From Streptomyces cellostaticus (GTDB taxonomy: Bacteria; Actinomycetota; Actinomycetes; Streptomycetales; Streptomycetaceae), in contig NZ_JALLIN010000012.1 in assembly GCF_023630175.1 (NCBI RefSeq), forward strand, positions 62,001 to 126,000: a stretch of DNA of 64,000 nt, in the 5' to 3' direction. Positions 37,210 to 45,564 of this stretch are shown in pieces. The notes beneath the pieces were generated by a model. The model did no database searches. It worked only from the letters and a program-made list of their open reading frames with translations, and had not been told where the DNA came from. Position numbers and translations under genes: made by a program. The stretch's first letter is position 1. Each line of letters opens with the position of its first letter.

Positions 37210-37788
37210 ATGCAGCCCCTCATCGACAACGCCCGTACGTTCGGACAGCGCCCTGAGGAGTTCGCCGAGCTCGCCGCGGGACAGTCTCCGCAGGTCCTGT
37301 TCATCACCTGCTCCGACTCCCGGGTCGTCCCGGCCCTGATCACGGGCGCCCGCCCCGGCGAGCTCTTCGAGCTGCGCACCGCGGGCAACATCGTCCCGCC
37401 CTACACCTCCGAGCGGCCCACCGGTGAGGCCGCCACCATCGAGTACGCCGTCGAGGTGCTCGGGGTCCGCGACATCGTCGTCTGCGGTCACTCGCACTGC
37501 GGTGCCGTCGGCGCGCTGGTGCGCGGCGACGACCTGACCGCCGTTCCCGCCGTGCGCGACTGGCTGGCGCACGCCGCCGCCCGCCCGGCCGGCGGCGCCG
37601 CGGATCCGGAGGTCGCCGAGGGCGTGCAGAGCCACGTCCTCACCCAGCTCCTGCGGCTGCGCTCGTACCCGTGCGTCGAGCGGAGGCTGGCTGAGGGCCG
37701 GATCGACCTGCACGCCTGGTACTACGAGGTGCACACCGGCGCCGTGCGGACGCACCGCCCGCAGACCGACACCTTCGAAGCCCTGTGA
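37210..37788 (+). CDS. Beta-class carbonic anhydrase
   Basis: A 192-aa cytoplasmic enzyme interconverting CO2 and bicarbonate. Zinc ligands Cys34, His94 and Cys97 and the Asp36-Arg38 dyad are in CSDSRVVP and VVCGHSHCGAV. AGGAGGA (37193-37199) precedes ATG 37210. The stop overlaps the start of the SulP transporter gene by 4 bp (GTGA), so the enzyme and a predicted bicarbonate/sulfate carrier are co-translated. Confidence 0.95.
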   Translation: MQPLIDNARTFGQRPEEFAELAAGQSPQVLFITCSDSRVVPALITGARPGELFELRTAGNIVPPYTSERPTGEAATIEYAVEVLGVRDIVVCGHSHCGAVGALVRGDDLTAVPAVRDWLAHAAARPAGGAADPEVAEGVQSHVLTQLLRLRSYPCVERRLAEGRIDLHAWYYEVHTGAVRTHRPQTDTFEAL

Positions 37789-39323
37789 GCGCGCCGATGA
37801 CGACCTCACGACTCATATCCCGCTTCCCCCACCTGCGGCAGGACTTCACCGCCTCCCTCGTCGTCTTCCTGGTCGCGCTGCCGCTGTGCGTGGGCGTGGC
37901 CGTGGCGTCCGGGGCGCCGGCCGAGCTCGGGCTCGTCACCGGCATCGTGGGCGGCCTCGTCGCCGGGGCGATGCGCGGCAGCAGCCTGCAGGTCTCGGGG
38001 CCGGCCGCCGGACTGACGGTGCTCGTCTTCGAGGCGGTCAAGGAGTTCGGGCTGCCGGCGCTCGGTGTGATCGTGCTCGCCACCGGCCTGCTCCAGGTAC
38101 TCATGGGCGCGCTCCGGCTCGGCCGGTACTTCCGGGCCATCTCGGTCTCCGTGGTCGAGGGCATGCTGGCCGGAATCGGGCTGGTCCTGATAGCCGGCCA
38201 GCTCTATCCGGCCCTGGCGGCCAAGGCCCCCGACTCGGGCCTGGGCAAGATGGCCGGGCTCCCCGGGGCGTTCCTGGACGCCCTCGGCGACGGACCGGCG
38301 CTCGCCTCACTCGCCCTGTGCGCGGGCACCGTCGCGGTCCTGGTGCTGTGGCGGCTCGCGCCGGCCGGGGTGCGCACCGTGCCCGGTCCGCTGGCCGCGG
38401 TCGGCCTGGCCACGGCCGCCGCGGCGGTGCTGGGCCTGCCGGTGGCGACCGTCGAGGTGAAGGGGCTGCTGGGCTCGGTGCAGCCGCCGCCGCTGAGCGA
38501 GTTCGCCGGCCTGGCTGGCCCCGGGCTGCTCGGCACGATCGTCGCGTTCACGCTGATCGCGTCCGCCGAGTCACTGTTCAGCGCGGCTGCCGTGGACCGG
38601 CTGCACGCCGGGCCGCGCACCGCGTACGACAAGGAGCTGATCGCCCAGGGCGCCGGCAACACGGTGTGCGGGCTGCTCGGCGCGCTGCCGATGACCGCGG
38701 TGATCGTGCGCAGCGCGGCCAATGTCGCTGCGGGCGCCCGCACCAAGGCGTCCCGGGTGCTGCACGGGGTGTGGCTGCTGCTGTTCGCCGCGCTGCTGCC
38801 GGGCGTGCTCGCCCTCATCCCGGTCCCGGCCCTCGCCGGGGTCCTGATACACGCCGGCGCCAAGCTGGTCCCCGTCCGGGCGCTGGCCGCGCTGTGGCGC
38901 GAGCACCGGGGCGAGGCGCTGATCCTGGGCGTCACGGCGGTGTCGATCGTGACGGTCAGCATGTTCGAGGGCGTGCTCATCGGACTGGCACTGGCGGTGG
39001 TCAAGACGGCCTGGGAGGCCTCGCACCTCCGGCTGGAGGTCGTCGACAAGGGCGCGGGCCCGGTCGAGGCGCACCTGTCGGGCAACGCGACCTTCCTGCG
39101 GCTGCCGAAGATCCTGGACAGTCTGGAGTCACTCCCCCAGGACCGTCCGGTGCGACTGGACCTGTCCGGCCTGCACCACCTGGACCACGCCTGCCGCAAG
39201 GCCCTGGAGAACTGGGCCGAGCGGCACAGCGCGGCGGGCACCGAGCCGGTCCGGGTCACCGAGCCGGCCGTCCCGGCCGCGCGGTCCGCGCCGGGCGAAC
39301 CGGCCGGCGCGCCGGCGGCCTGA
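37785..39323 (+). CDS. SulP family anion transporter
   Basis: A 512-aa membrane protein with about 10-12 hydrophobic segments, starting LRQDFTASLVVFLVALPLCVGVAVASGAPAELGLVTGIVGG and containing the SulP signature GSSLQVSGPAAGLTVLVFE. The C-terminal about 100 residues resemble a reduced STAS domain (VRLDLSGLHHLDHACRKALENWAERH). Coupling with carbonic anhydrase points to bicarbonate transport, though sulfate cannot be excluded. GTG 37785. Confidence 0.92.
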   Translation: MSAPMTTSRLISRFPHLRQDFTASLVVFLVALPLCVGVAVASGAPAELGLVTGIVGGLVAGAMRGSSLQVSGPAAGLTVLVFEAVKEFGLPALGVIVLATGLLQVLMGALRLGRYFRAISVSVVEGMLAGIGLVLIAGQLYPALAAKAPDSGLGKMAGLPGAFLDALGDGPALASLALCAGTVAVLVLWRLAPAGVRTVPGPLAAVGLATAAAAVLGLPVATVEVKGLLGSVQPPPLSEFAGLAGPGLLGTIVAFTLIASAESLFSAAAVDRLHAGPRTAYDKELIAQGAGNTVCGLLGALPMTAVIVRSAANVAAGARTKASRVLHGVWLLLFAALLPGVLALIPVPALAGVLIHAGAKLVPVRALAALWREHRGEALILGVTAVSIVTVSMFEGVLIGLALAVVKTAWEASHLRLEVVDKGAGPVEAHLSGNATFLRLPKILDSLESLPQDRPVRLDLSGLHHLDHACRKALENWAERHSAAGTEPVRVTEPAVPAARSAPGEPAGAPAA

Positions 39324-39445
39324 GGCCCCGGCACCTCGGACCGGGACGCCGACGCCCCTCGGTGTCCCGGTCCGGACCACGGCCGTTCGGCCCATGGCTT
39401 CTCCCTCAAACCCGGGCATATGGTTGCAGTAGCGGACAAAAGGCC

Positions 39446-39465
39446 GACCTCTCGGTGAGGAGGTC
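39446..39465 (+). promoter_or_regulatory. Hairpin including the slipin ribosome binding site
   Basis: GACCTC (39446-39451) can pair with GAGGTC (39460-39465), which contains the 3' half of the GAGGAGG ribosome binding site 3 nt before ATG 39469. Pairing would partly hide the site. A TAGCGG hexamer (39430-39435) may be a -10. Speculative. Confidence 0.3.
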
Positions 39466-39468
39466 ATC

Positions 39469-40299
39469 ATGCTCCAGGAGCTGCTGGGAGCGGTCGCGGC
39501 CGCGGCAACCGTCGGCGTCGTCTACTTCGCGATGGCCGCGCGTGTGGTCAAGCAGTACGAGCGGGGTGTGCTCTTCCGGCTCGGACGGGTGATGGGCGAC
39601 GTGCGCGACCCGGGCCTGACCCTGGTGATCCCGTTCGTGGACCGGCTGCACAAGGTCAACATGCAGATCGTGACCATGCCGGTCCCCGGTCAGGAGGGCA
39701 TCACCCGGGACAACGTCACCGTGCGGGTGGACGCCGTCGTGTACTTCCGGGTGGTGGATGCGGCGAGCGCGCTGGTGAAGGTCGAGGACTACAAGTTCGC
39801 GGTGTCCCAGATGGCGCAGACCTCGCTGCGTTCGATCATCGGCAAGAGCGACCTGGACGACCTGCTCTCCAACCGGGAGAAGCTCAACCAGGGCCTGGAG
39901 CTGATGATCGACAGCCCGGCCGTCGGCTGGGGCGTCCAGGTCGACCGGGTGGAGATCAAGGACGTGTCCCTGCCGGACACGATGAAGCGGTCGATGGCCC
40001 GCCAGGCCGAGGCCGACCGGGAGCGCCGGGCCCGGATCATCAACGCGGACGCCGAGCTGCAGGCCTCCAGGAAGCTCGCCGAGGCCGCGGAGCAGATGTC
40101 CGAGACCCCGGCCGCGCTCCAGCTGAGGCTGCTGCAGACGGTGATGGCGGTGGCGGCCGAGAAGAACTCCACCCTGGTGCTGCCCATCCCGGTGGAGCTG
40201 CTGCACTTCCTGGAGAGGGGCCACCAGCTCGGGCAACTGCCCACGCCCAACGGCGACGCGGGCCAGCGTCAGGCACCGCGCCGGCCGGAGGAGACCTGA
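39469..40299 (+). CDS. Slipin / stomatin-like SPFH protein
   Basis: A 276-aa protein: short N-terminal membrane hairpin (about 8-28), SPFH/Band 7 domain (about 28-200; VKQYERGVLFRLGRVMGDVRDPGLTLVIPFVDRLHKV, EIKDVSLPDTMKRSMARQAEADRERRARII) and a C-terminal coiled-coil/oligomerisation region. Slipins form membrane microdomain scaffolds. It follows the CA-SulP pair in the same direction after 145 bp with a GAGGAGG site; no NfeD partner gene is adjacent. Confidence 0.93.
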   Translation: MLQELLGAVAAAATVGVVYFAMAARVVKQYERGVLFRLGRVMGDVRDPGLTLVIPFVDRLHKVNMQIVTMPVPGQEGITRDNVTVRVDAVVYFRVVDAASALVKVEDYKFAVSQMAQTSLRSIIGKSDLDDLLSNREKLNQGLELMIDSPAVGWGVQVDRVEIKDVSLPDTMKRSMARQAEADRERRARIINADAELQASRKLAEAAEQMSETPAALQLRLLQTVMAVAAEKNSTLVLPIPVELLHFLERGHQLGQLPTPNGDAGQRQAPRRPEET

Positions 40300-40365
40300 G
40301 CGGAGGACGGCGCAGGGCCGCCAGGGGCTCCCGCCGCCCGGGTGATCCCAGGGCCGCGTCAGTTG

Positions 40366-40408
40366 TCATATAAACCGATAACTGATTGTTCAGTACTATT
40401 TTCATGCG
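40366..40408 (+). promoter_or_regulatory. AT-rich promoter with ACTGA-TTGT-TCAGT inverted repeat
   Basis: An unusually AT-rich stretch for this genome. TACTAT (40394-40399) is a good -10, 9 nt before the GTG of the deacetylase lipoprotein gene, implying a leaderless or very short leader. ACTGA and TCAGT (40381-40394) form an inverted repeat overlapping the spacer, where a repressor would block RNA polymerase. Confidence 0.5.
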
Positions 40409-41263
40409 GTGATCGCTTCCCTACGCCGTCTCACCGCCCTCTGCGCCCTCGGCGCCGCCCTCGCCGCCTGCGGTACCGCGGGCAACCCCGGGCCCGCCCG
40501 TCCGGCCCACGCCAACCCGGCCCCCTCCGCCTCCCCGTCCGTCTCCCGGCCCCCGACCCTCGCGCCGGGCCCGGGCGGCCTGACCCCGGTGTTCGAACAC
40601 GGCCCGCGCGATCTCGGCAAGACCGTCGCGCTGACCTTCGACGCCGACATGACCGCCGACGAGGGGCCCCGCGCCGCCTCCGGCGAGCACTTCGACAACC
40701 CTGACCTCATCGCCACGCTGCGCCTGCTGAAGGTGCCGGCCACCGTCTTCATGACCGGCCGCTGGGCCGAGCAGTACCCGGCCCAGGCCCGCTCCCTCGG
40801 GCGCGATCCGCAGTTCGAGGTGGCCAACCACTCCTACAGCCACTACGCGTTCACCGGCGACTGCTACGGCCTGCCGACGGTCGGCCCGGCCGGCATGCGC
40901 AAGGAGGTGGAGCGGGCCTACGCGTCCCTGCGTACGGCGGGTGTGCCGCACCCGCTGCCGTACTTCCGCTTCCCGGGCGGCTGCTACGACCGCCAGGCCC
41001 TGCGCGCGCTCGGCGCCACCGGGGTCACCGCGGTGCAGTGGGACGTGGTGAGCGGTGACGCGTTCGCCACCGACGCCGACGCCGTCGTCCAGCAGGTTCT
41101 GGACGGCGTCAAGCCGGGCTCGGTGGTCGTCATGCACTGCACCCGCAGCGCCGCTCCCACGACCGCGCGCGTGGTCCGCGCGGTCGTCCCGGAGCTGCGC
41201 CGGCAGGGCTACCGGTTCGTGAAGGTCTCCGAGCTGATCGGAGGGACGAACGGCCACCGGTGA
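40409..41263 (+). CDS. Polysaccharide deacetylase (CE4) family lipoprotein
   Basis: A 284-aa lipoprotein: signal with lipobox LAAC near residue 21, Pro/Ser-rich linker, then a NodB-type deacetylase domain (about 70-275). Motifs are TFDADMT (first metal Asp region), ANHSYSHYAF (metal His pair), FRFPGGCYD and WDVVSGDAF, and VVMHCT. The first motif is DADM instead of the usual DDG, seen in a subgroup of actinobacterial members. It probably deacetylates a cell-wall or exported polysaccharide at the outer membrane face. GTG 40409. Confidence 0.9.
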   Translation: MIASLRRLTALCALGAALAACGTAGNPGPARPAHANPAPSASPSVSRPPTLAPGPGGLTPVFEHGPRDLGKTVALTFDADMTADEGPRAASGEHFDNPDLIATLRLLKVPATVFMTGRWAEQYPAQARSLGRDPQFEVANHSYSHYAFTGDCYGLPTVGPAGMRKEVERAYASLRTAGVPHPLPYFRFPGGCYDRQALRALGATGVTAVQWDVVSGDAFATDADAVVQQVLDGVKPGSVVVMHCTRSAAPTTARVVRAVVPELRRQGYRFVKVSELIGGTNGHR

Positions 41264-41503
41264 CGCCCGCGCCGAGACCGGGCCCGACTTACGACGGGTC
41301 GTACGGCGTGACCGCCGACGCCGCCGGGCCCCGGATGCGAAGGGGCCGCCGTCCGCATCCGGGAACCCTCGCCGAGCGCCCGCCCGGCGAGCGGCGGGGC
41401 GACCCCGGCGCGCCGCCGCTCCGGCTGAGCGGCCGGCGGCGGGCCGGGGCCGGACCAGGGGCTCGGCGGGGGCCCGGTCGGGCCCCTCGTAAGCTGGGCC
41501 CTT

Positions 41504-42223
41504 GTGAGTCAAGCCCCCGCCACCCCCGGCCACAGTCCCTTCCAGACCGAGTGCAATCCGCGTGACGAGGCGCCGCAGTTCGTGCTGCCGCTCGTCGTGC
41601 GGATCGAGAAGAGCGCCCCGCCCGCCCGTACCGACGCCCTGGAGACCGCCGCCCGCGCCGTGCTGCTGATGCTGGGCGACGACCGGGCCACCGGGGACGG
41701 CGAGTGGGCGCAGGCCGTACGGAACTGGGAGGACGCCCGGATCCGCAAGGTCGTGCGACGTGCCCGGGGCGCCGAGTGGCGGCGGGCCGAGGCGCTGCCC
41801 GGGATCACGGTGACCGGCAGGTCCGCGCAGGTACGGGTCTTCCCGCCGGTCCCGCTGGACGGCTGGCCCAAGGACCTGGCGAAGCTCCAGGTGTCGGGCA
41901 CGGAACTGGACGACCCGGAGCCGCCGGCCGGCGCCGACCTCGCCCTGCCGGTGCTGTGGCTCAACCCGGGGCTGGAGATGTCGGCGGGCAAGGCGATGGC
42001 CCAGGCCGGGCACGGCGCCCAGCTCGCCTGGTGGGCCCTGTCTCCCGAGGCGCGTGCCACCTGGCACGACGAGGGCTTCCCGCTGTCCGTACGGACCGCC
42101 GCGCCCGGCGACTGGCCCGGGCTGACCACCAGCGGCCTCCCCCTGGTCCGCGACGCGGGTTTCACGGAGATCGCCCCCGGTTCCTGCACGGTCGTCGCCG
42201 ACCACCCCGCGCTGCGCCGGTAG
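41504..42223 (+). CDS. PTH2-like peptidyl-tRNA hydrolase family protein
   Basis: A 239-aa protein. Residues about 25-150 form an actinobacterial N-terminal region; about 145-235 is a PTH2-like fold with GLEMSAGKAMAQAGHGAQLAWWALSPE, the glycine/lysine/histidine motif typical of archaeal-type peptidyl-tRNA hydrolases, and the closing VRDAGFTEIAPGSCTVVADHP. True tRNA-hydrolase activity is unproven. TAAGCT (41490-41495) lies 8 nt before GTG 41504 with no ribosome binding site, so a leaderless message is likely. The 240-bp gap upstream (41264-41503) shows nothing else. Confidence 0.82.
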   Translation: MSQAPATPGHSPFQTECNPRDEAPQFVLPLVVRIEKSAPPARTDALETAARAVLLMLGDDRATGDGEWAQAVRNWEDARIRKVVRRARGAEWRRAEALPGITVTGRSAQVRVFPPVPLDGWPKDLAKLQVSGTELDDPEPPAGADLALPVLWLNPGLEMSAGKAMAQAGHGAQLAWWALSPEARATWHDEGFPLSVRTAAPGDWPGLTTSGLPLVRDAGFTEIAPGSCTVVADHPALRR

Positions 42224-42323
42224 CGGCCCCGAACCTCAAATGTTGCTCTGAACGCGGGACGGTCAGGATTCGGGGCCGTCCGGCGGGGCCATACCCCCGT
42301 CATTCCAAGGAGGGGGTGGGGGC

Positions 42324-43631
42324 ATGCTGCGACTGGGGACGGGGATCGGCTGGCGGCCGGAGATCGCGGACGCCGTGGAGGCCATGCCGGGCATCGACTG
42401 GGTGGAGGTCGTGGCGGAGAACGTCTGCCCCGGCCACCTGCCGGAGTCGCTGCTGCGGCTGCGCGAGCGCGGCGTGACCGTGATCCCGCACGGCGTCTCC
42501 CTCGGCCTGGGCGGAGCCGGGCGGCCCGATCCGGGACGGCTGGCGGCACTCGCCGAACGGGTGGCGGCACTCGGCGCGCCCCTGGTCACCGAGCACATCG
42601 CGTTCGTCCGGGCGGGTGGCGCGCTCACCGCCTCCCCGCCCCTGGAGGCGGGCCATCTGCTGCCCGTGCCGCGCACCCGGGACGCGCTCGACGTGCTGTG
42701 CGAGAACGTGCGGATCGCACAGGACGCGCTGCCGGTGCCGCTGGCCCTGGAGAACATCGCCGCGCTGTTCTCCTGGCCGGGCGAGGAGCTCACCGAGGGA
42801 CAGTTCCTGTCGGAACTGGTCGAACGCACCGGCGTACGGCTGCTCGTCGACGTGGCCAACCTCCACACCAACCACGTCAACCGGGGCGAGGACCCGTCGG
42901 CCGCGCTCGCCGCGCTGCCGGTGGAGGCCATCGCGTACGTGCATGTCGCGGGCGGGTTCGAACGCGACGGCATCTGGCACGACAGCCACGCGCACCCCGT
43001 GCCGCGTGCGGTGCTCGACATCCTGACCGCCCTCGCCTCCCGCGTCGCGCCGCCTGGGGTACTGCTGGAGCGGGACGACGACTTCCCCGAGCCGGCCGAG
43101 CTCGAGCGGGAGCTGGGCGCCGTCCGGACCGCCGTGACGGCCGGGGCGGCGCGCCCGGCGGGCGGAGCGGAGAAGCCGCGCCGCGCCGCCGGTGGCCCGG
43201 CCGTGGGCGCGCCGGCTCCGGCCGGGCCCGGGGTGCGGCAGCGGCTCGGTGTCGCACAGACGGCGGTGCTGTCGTCGCTGGTGGCCGGGACACCGGTACC
43301 GGAGGGGTTCGACCGGGTGCGGATGGGCGTGCAGGGGCGGGCGCTCGCCGCGAAGCGGGCCGACGTGGTGGCGAGGGTGGCGCCCGAGCTGCCGGTGATC
43401 CTCGGGGACGGATACCGGCGGGCGTTCCTCGACTACGCCCGGAGCCTGCCGATGAGCGGCGGCTACCGCCGGGACGCGCTGGACTTCGCCGGCCACCTGC
43501 TGAAGCTGGGCCACCCGCGGGATCCGCGGGCCCGGCGTGAGCTGCGGGAGTGGTGGCTGCACCGCTCGGGCCCGGCGCCCCGCCCCCGCGGGCTGGCGGC
43601 ACGGGCACGGGTGCTGCTGCGCGGGACCTGA
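42324..43631 (+). CDS. DUF692 (MNIO-type) multinuclear iron enzyme with C-terminal partner-like domain
   Basis: A 435-aa protein. Residues 1-260 form the DUF692 TIM-barrel with candidate iron ligands: His56 (PHGVSL), Glu90-His91 (TEHIAF), Glu143-Asn144 (LENI), Asp176, Asn179, His181, His184 (DVANLHTNH), His207 (HVAGGF), His219-Asp220 and His222/His224. After a Pro/Ala linker, residues about 305-405 ([39 protein letters not shown]) resemble the DUF2063-like partner proteins that bind substrate for MbnB/BufB-type enzymes. Characterised MNIO enzymes oxidise cysteines or C-termini of RiPP precursors; here the substrate is unknown. AAGGAGGGGG precedes ATG 42324. Followed by a DUF4142 and a TIGR04222-type membrane protein. 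Confidence 0.9.
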   Translation: MLRLGTGIGWRPEIADAVEAMPGIDWVEVVAENVCPGHLPESLLRLRERGVTVIPHGVSLGLGGAGRPDPGRLAALAERVAALGAPLVTEHIAFVRAGGALTASPPLEAGHLLPVPRTRDALDVLCENVRIAQDALPVPLALENIAALFSWPGEELTEGQFLSELVERTGVRLLVDVANLHTNHVNRGEDPSAALAALPVEAIAYVHVAGGFERDGIWHDSHAHPVPRAVLDILTALASRVAPPGVLLERDDDFPEPAELERELGAVRTAVTAGAARPAGGAEKPRRAAGGPAVGAPAPAGPGVRQRLGVAQTAVLSSLVAGTPVPEGFDRVRMGVQGRALAAKRADVVARVAPELPVILGDGYRRAFLDYARSLPMSGGYRRDALDFAGHLLKLGHPRDPRARRELREWWLHRSGPAPRPRGLAARARVLLRGT

Positions 43632-43733
43632 TCGGCCGGTCCGCCCCGGCCCACCGCTGACCGGTCGCCCCGCGGGCCGCAGTAATATGCCAGATCCGCA
43701 CCCAGCACACCGGAGTGCGGTGCAGGAGGCACC

Positions 43734-44504
43734 ATGCGACCGCGACCCCCCGTCAAGGGCCGAGGCATCTTCAGCGGCACCGGGCTGATCATCACGGCCC
43801 TCGCGGCGACCGCCGCGGCGCTGCTCTTCCCGCTCTGGTCGTACGCCGACCGGCCGGGCGGCACCGCCGGAGCACAGGTGCTCGGCGCTCGGACCGTGAC
43901 GACGCCGTACGGTCCGCTCTCCGAGCGGGACCGGGACTTCGTGACCAAGGTGCGGCTCGCGGGGCTGTGGGAACTGCCGGCCGGTCAACTGGCCCTGGAG
44001 AGGGGCACCACCCAGGCCGTACGGGACGCCGGACAGCATCTGGTGGACGGCCACACCTCGCTCGACGCACACGACCGCACCGTCGCCTCCAGGCTCGGCG
44101 TGCCCCTGCCCGACCAGCCCAACGCACAGCAGAGACAGTGGCTCGCCACGCTGCGGAGCGCACGCGGCCAGGAGTTCGACCGGCAGTTCGCCTGCCTGCT
44201 GCGCCTGGCGCACGGCCGGGTGTTCTCGCTGATCGCCGACGTCCGCGCCGGCACCCAGAACTCACTGGTCCGCGATCTGGCCGACGACGCCAACACGACC
44301 GTGCTGGACCACATCAAGGTCCTGGAGGCGACCGGGTACGTCGACTTCTCCACGCTGGCCCGGGACCTCGCGGCCACCCCCTCCCCCGTGCCCACGCCGC
44401 CGGTCACCGACGCCGGTTCCGCCGCCCCGGTGGCGCCCGCGCCGTCGGAGTCGTACTCCTTGCCGCCCGCAGCCTCGAGCCCGCTCCCGGCGGATGCCCC
44501 CTGA
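43734..44504 (+). CDS. DUF4142 family exported protein
   Basis: A 256-aa protein with an N-terminal membrane anchor (LIITALAATAAALLFPLW, about 18-36) and a four-helix, ferritin-like DUF4142 domain (about 58-205; LSERDRDFVTKVRLAGLWELPAGQLALERG, VDGHTSLDAHDRTVASRLGVPLP), then a Pro/Ser-rich tail. Located outside the membrane; role unknown. GGAGGC is just upstream of ATG 43734. It lies between the DUF692 enzyme and the TIGR04222-type protein, all in the same direction. Confidence 0.88.
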   Translation: MRPRPPVKGRGIFSGTGLIITALAATAAALLFPLWSYADRPGGTAGAQVLGARTVTTPYGPLSERDRDFVTKVRLAGLWELPAGQLALERGTTQAVRDAGQHLVDGHTSLDAHDRTVASRLGVPLPDQPNAQQRQWLATLRSARGQEFDRQFACLLRLAHGRVFSLIADVRAGTQNSLVRDLADDANTTVLDHIKVLEATGYVDFSTLARDLAATPSPVPTPPVTDAGSAAPVAPAPSESYSLPPAASSPLPADAP

Positions 44505-44600
44505 CCTGCGGCGAAAACGGAACGTCACGTACCGGCGACACTCGGTCCGGATGCTGGACCGGCCATGGCGCTTCCGCGGCGCCTGGCATAGAAACACGTC

Positions 44601-45416
44601 ATGTTCTGGGTCCTTCTGCTGCTTGTGGCCTGGGTGTTCGCGGGGGTCGCGTGCACCCGGCTGTGCCTGGCCGCGGTCCGCTCGGCGGACCTCGACGCCG
44701 AGACCGTCCCCACGGACCGGGAGGGCGACCTGACGCTGTACGAGGCGGCGTTCCTGTCCGGCGGCCCCGCCCGGGTCGCCGACGTGACCATGGTCTCCAT
44801 GGCCCGGCAGCGGCGGCTGCTGCTGGCCCACACCGGCTGGGCCACCGTGGTGGACCCGCGGGGCCGCGACGCCATGGAGCGGTCCGTCATAGGCGCGATA
44901 GGGCCCGAGGGCCAGTCGAGGATCGCCCCGGTGCGGGCCGCGGCGGCCGGCGCGGAGGCCGTACGGCGGCTCGCCGACGGGCTGGTGCGCTCGGGACTCG
45001 CGGTGCCGGACGGGGCGCGGACGACCGTCGCCGACGGCGTCCACCAGGTGCGGGCCGCCGCGGCGGCGGTCTGCGCGCTGGCCCTGGCCGCCCTGCTGAT
45101 GCCCGCTCAGGCCGGAACGCCCCGGTTCCTCGTGGCACTGTGGTTCGCGCTGCCGCTCACGCTGACCCTGAGCTGTCTCGCCATCGCCCGGGTCGAGGCG
45201 CACCCCGGCTCGCGCTGGGCCTCCCCGGCCGGACAGCGGCTGCTGGGCGCCCTGCCCCGGCAGCCGGCCCCGGGCGGCGACGAGCGGTACTTCCTGACCT
45301 GCGTCGCCGTGCGGGGCGTCCGGGCGGTCGCGGAGCCGGAGCTGCGCGCCGCCTTCGCCCACCGCGACCGGCCCCACCCCGACCGGCCCCAGGGGGAGTG
45401 GCCCGAGGGGGAGTGA
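44601..45416 (+). CDS. TIGR04222 domain-containing membrane protein
   Basis: A 271-aa membrane protein: one N-terminal transmembrane segment (MFWVLLLLVAWVFAGVAC), a cytoplasmic domain (about 30-145: DLTLYEAAFLSGGPARVADVTMVSMARQRRLLLAHTGWATVV) and two central hydrophobic segments (about 158-200), ending in a short polar tail. This pattern fits the TIGR04222 family. From memory, some Streptomyces members next to DUF692 genes end in Cys/Gly-rich tails; this one ends PDRPQGEWPEGE with no Cys tail. Position suggests a functional link with the upstream DUF692 enzyme. Confidence 0.8.
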   Translation: MFWVLLLLVAWVFAGVACTRLCLAAVRSADLDAETVPTDREGDLTLYEAAFLSGGPARVADVTMVSMARQRRLLLAHTGWATVVDPRGRDAMERSVIGAIGPEGQSRIAPVRAAAAGAEAVRRLADGLVRSGLAVPDGARTTVADGVHQVRAAAAAVCALALAALLMPAQAGTPRFLVALWFALPLTLTLSCLAIARVEAHPGSRWASPAGQRLLGALPRQPAPGGDERYFLTCVAVRGVRAVAEPELRAAFAHRDRPHPDRPQGEWPEGE

Positions 45417-45564
45417 GAACGTCCTTCGGGGGCGCGCCGGGGGCATTCCCGGCGACACCGCCGTGCGGTGCTTGCCTTCACCCGGAGCCGGACCAAACAT
45501 CCCTCCTGTGACCGTCGGGGCGTGGCAGCCGTGCCATCGCCGCCGCGCACCGGAGGGATACGCG

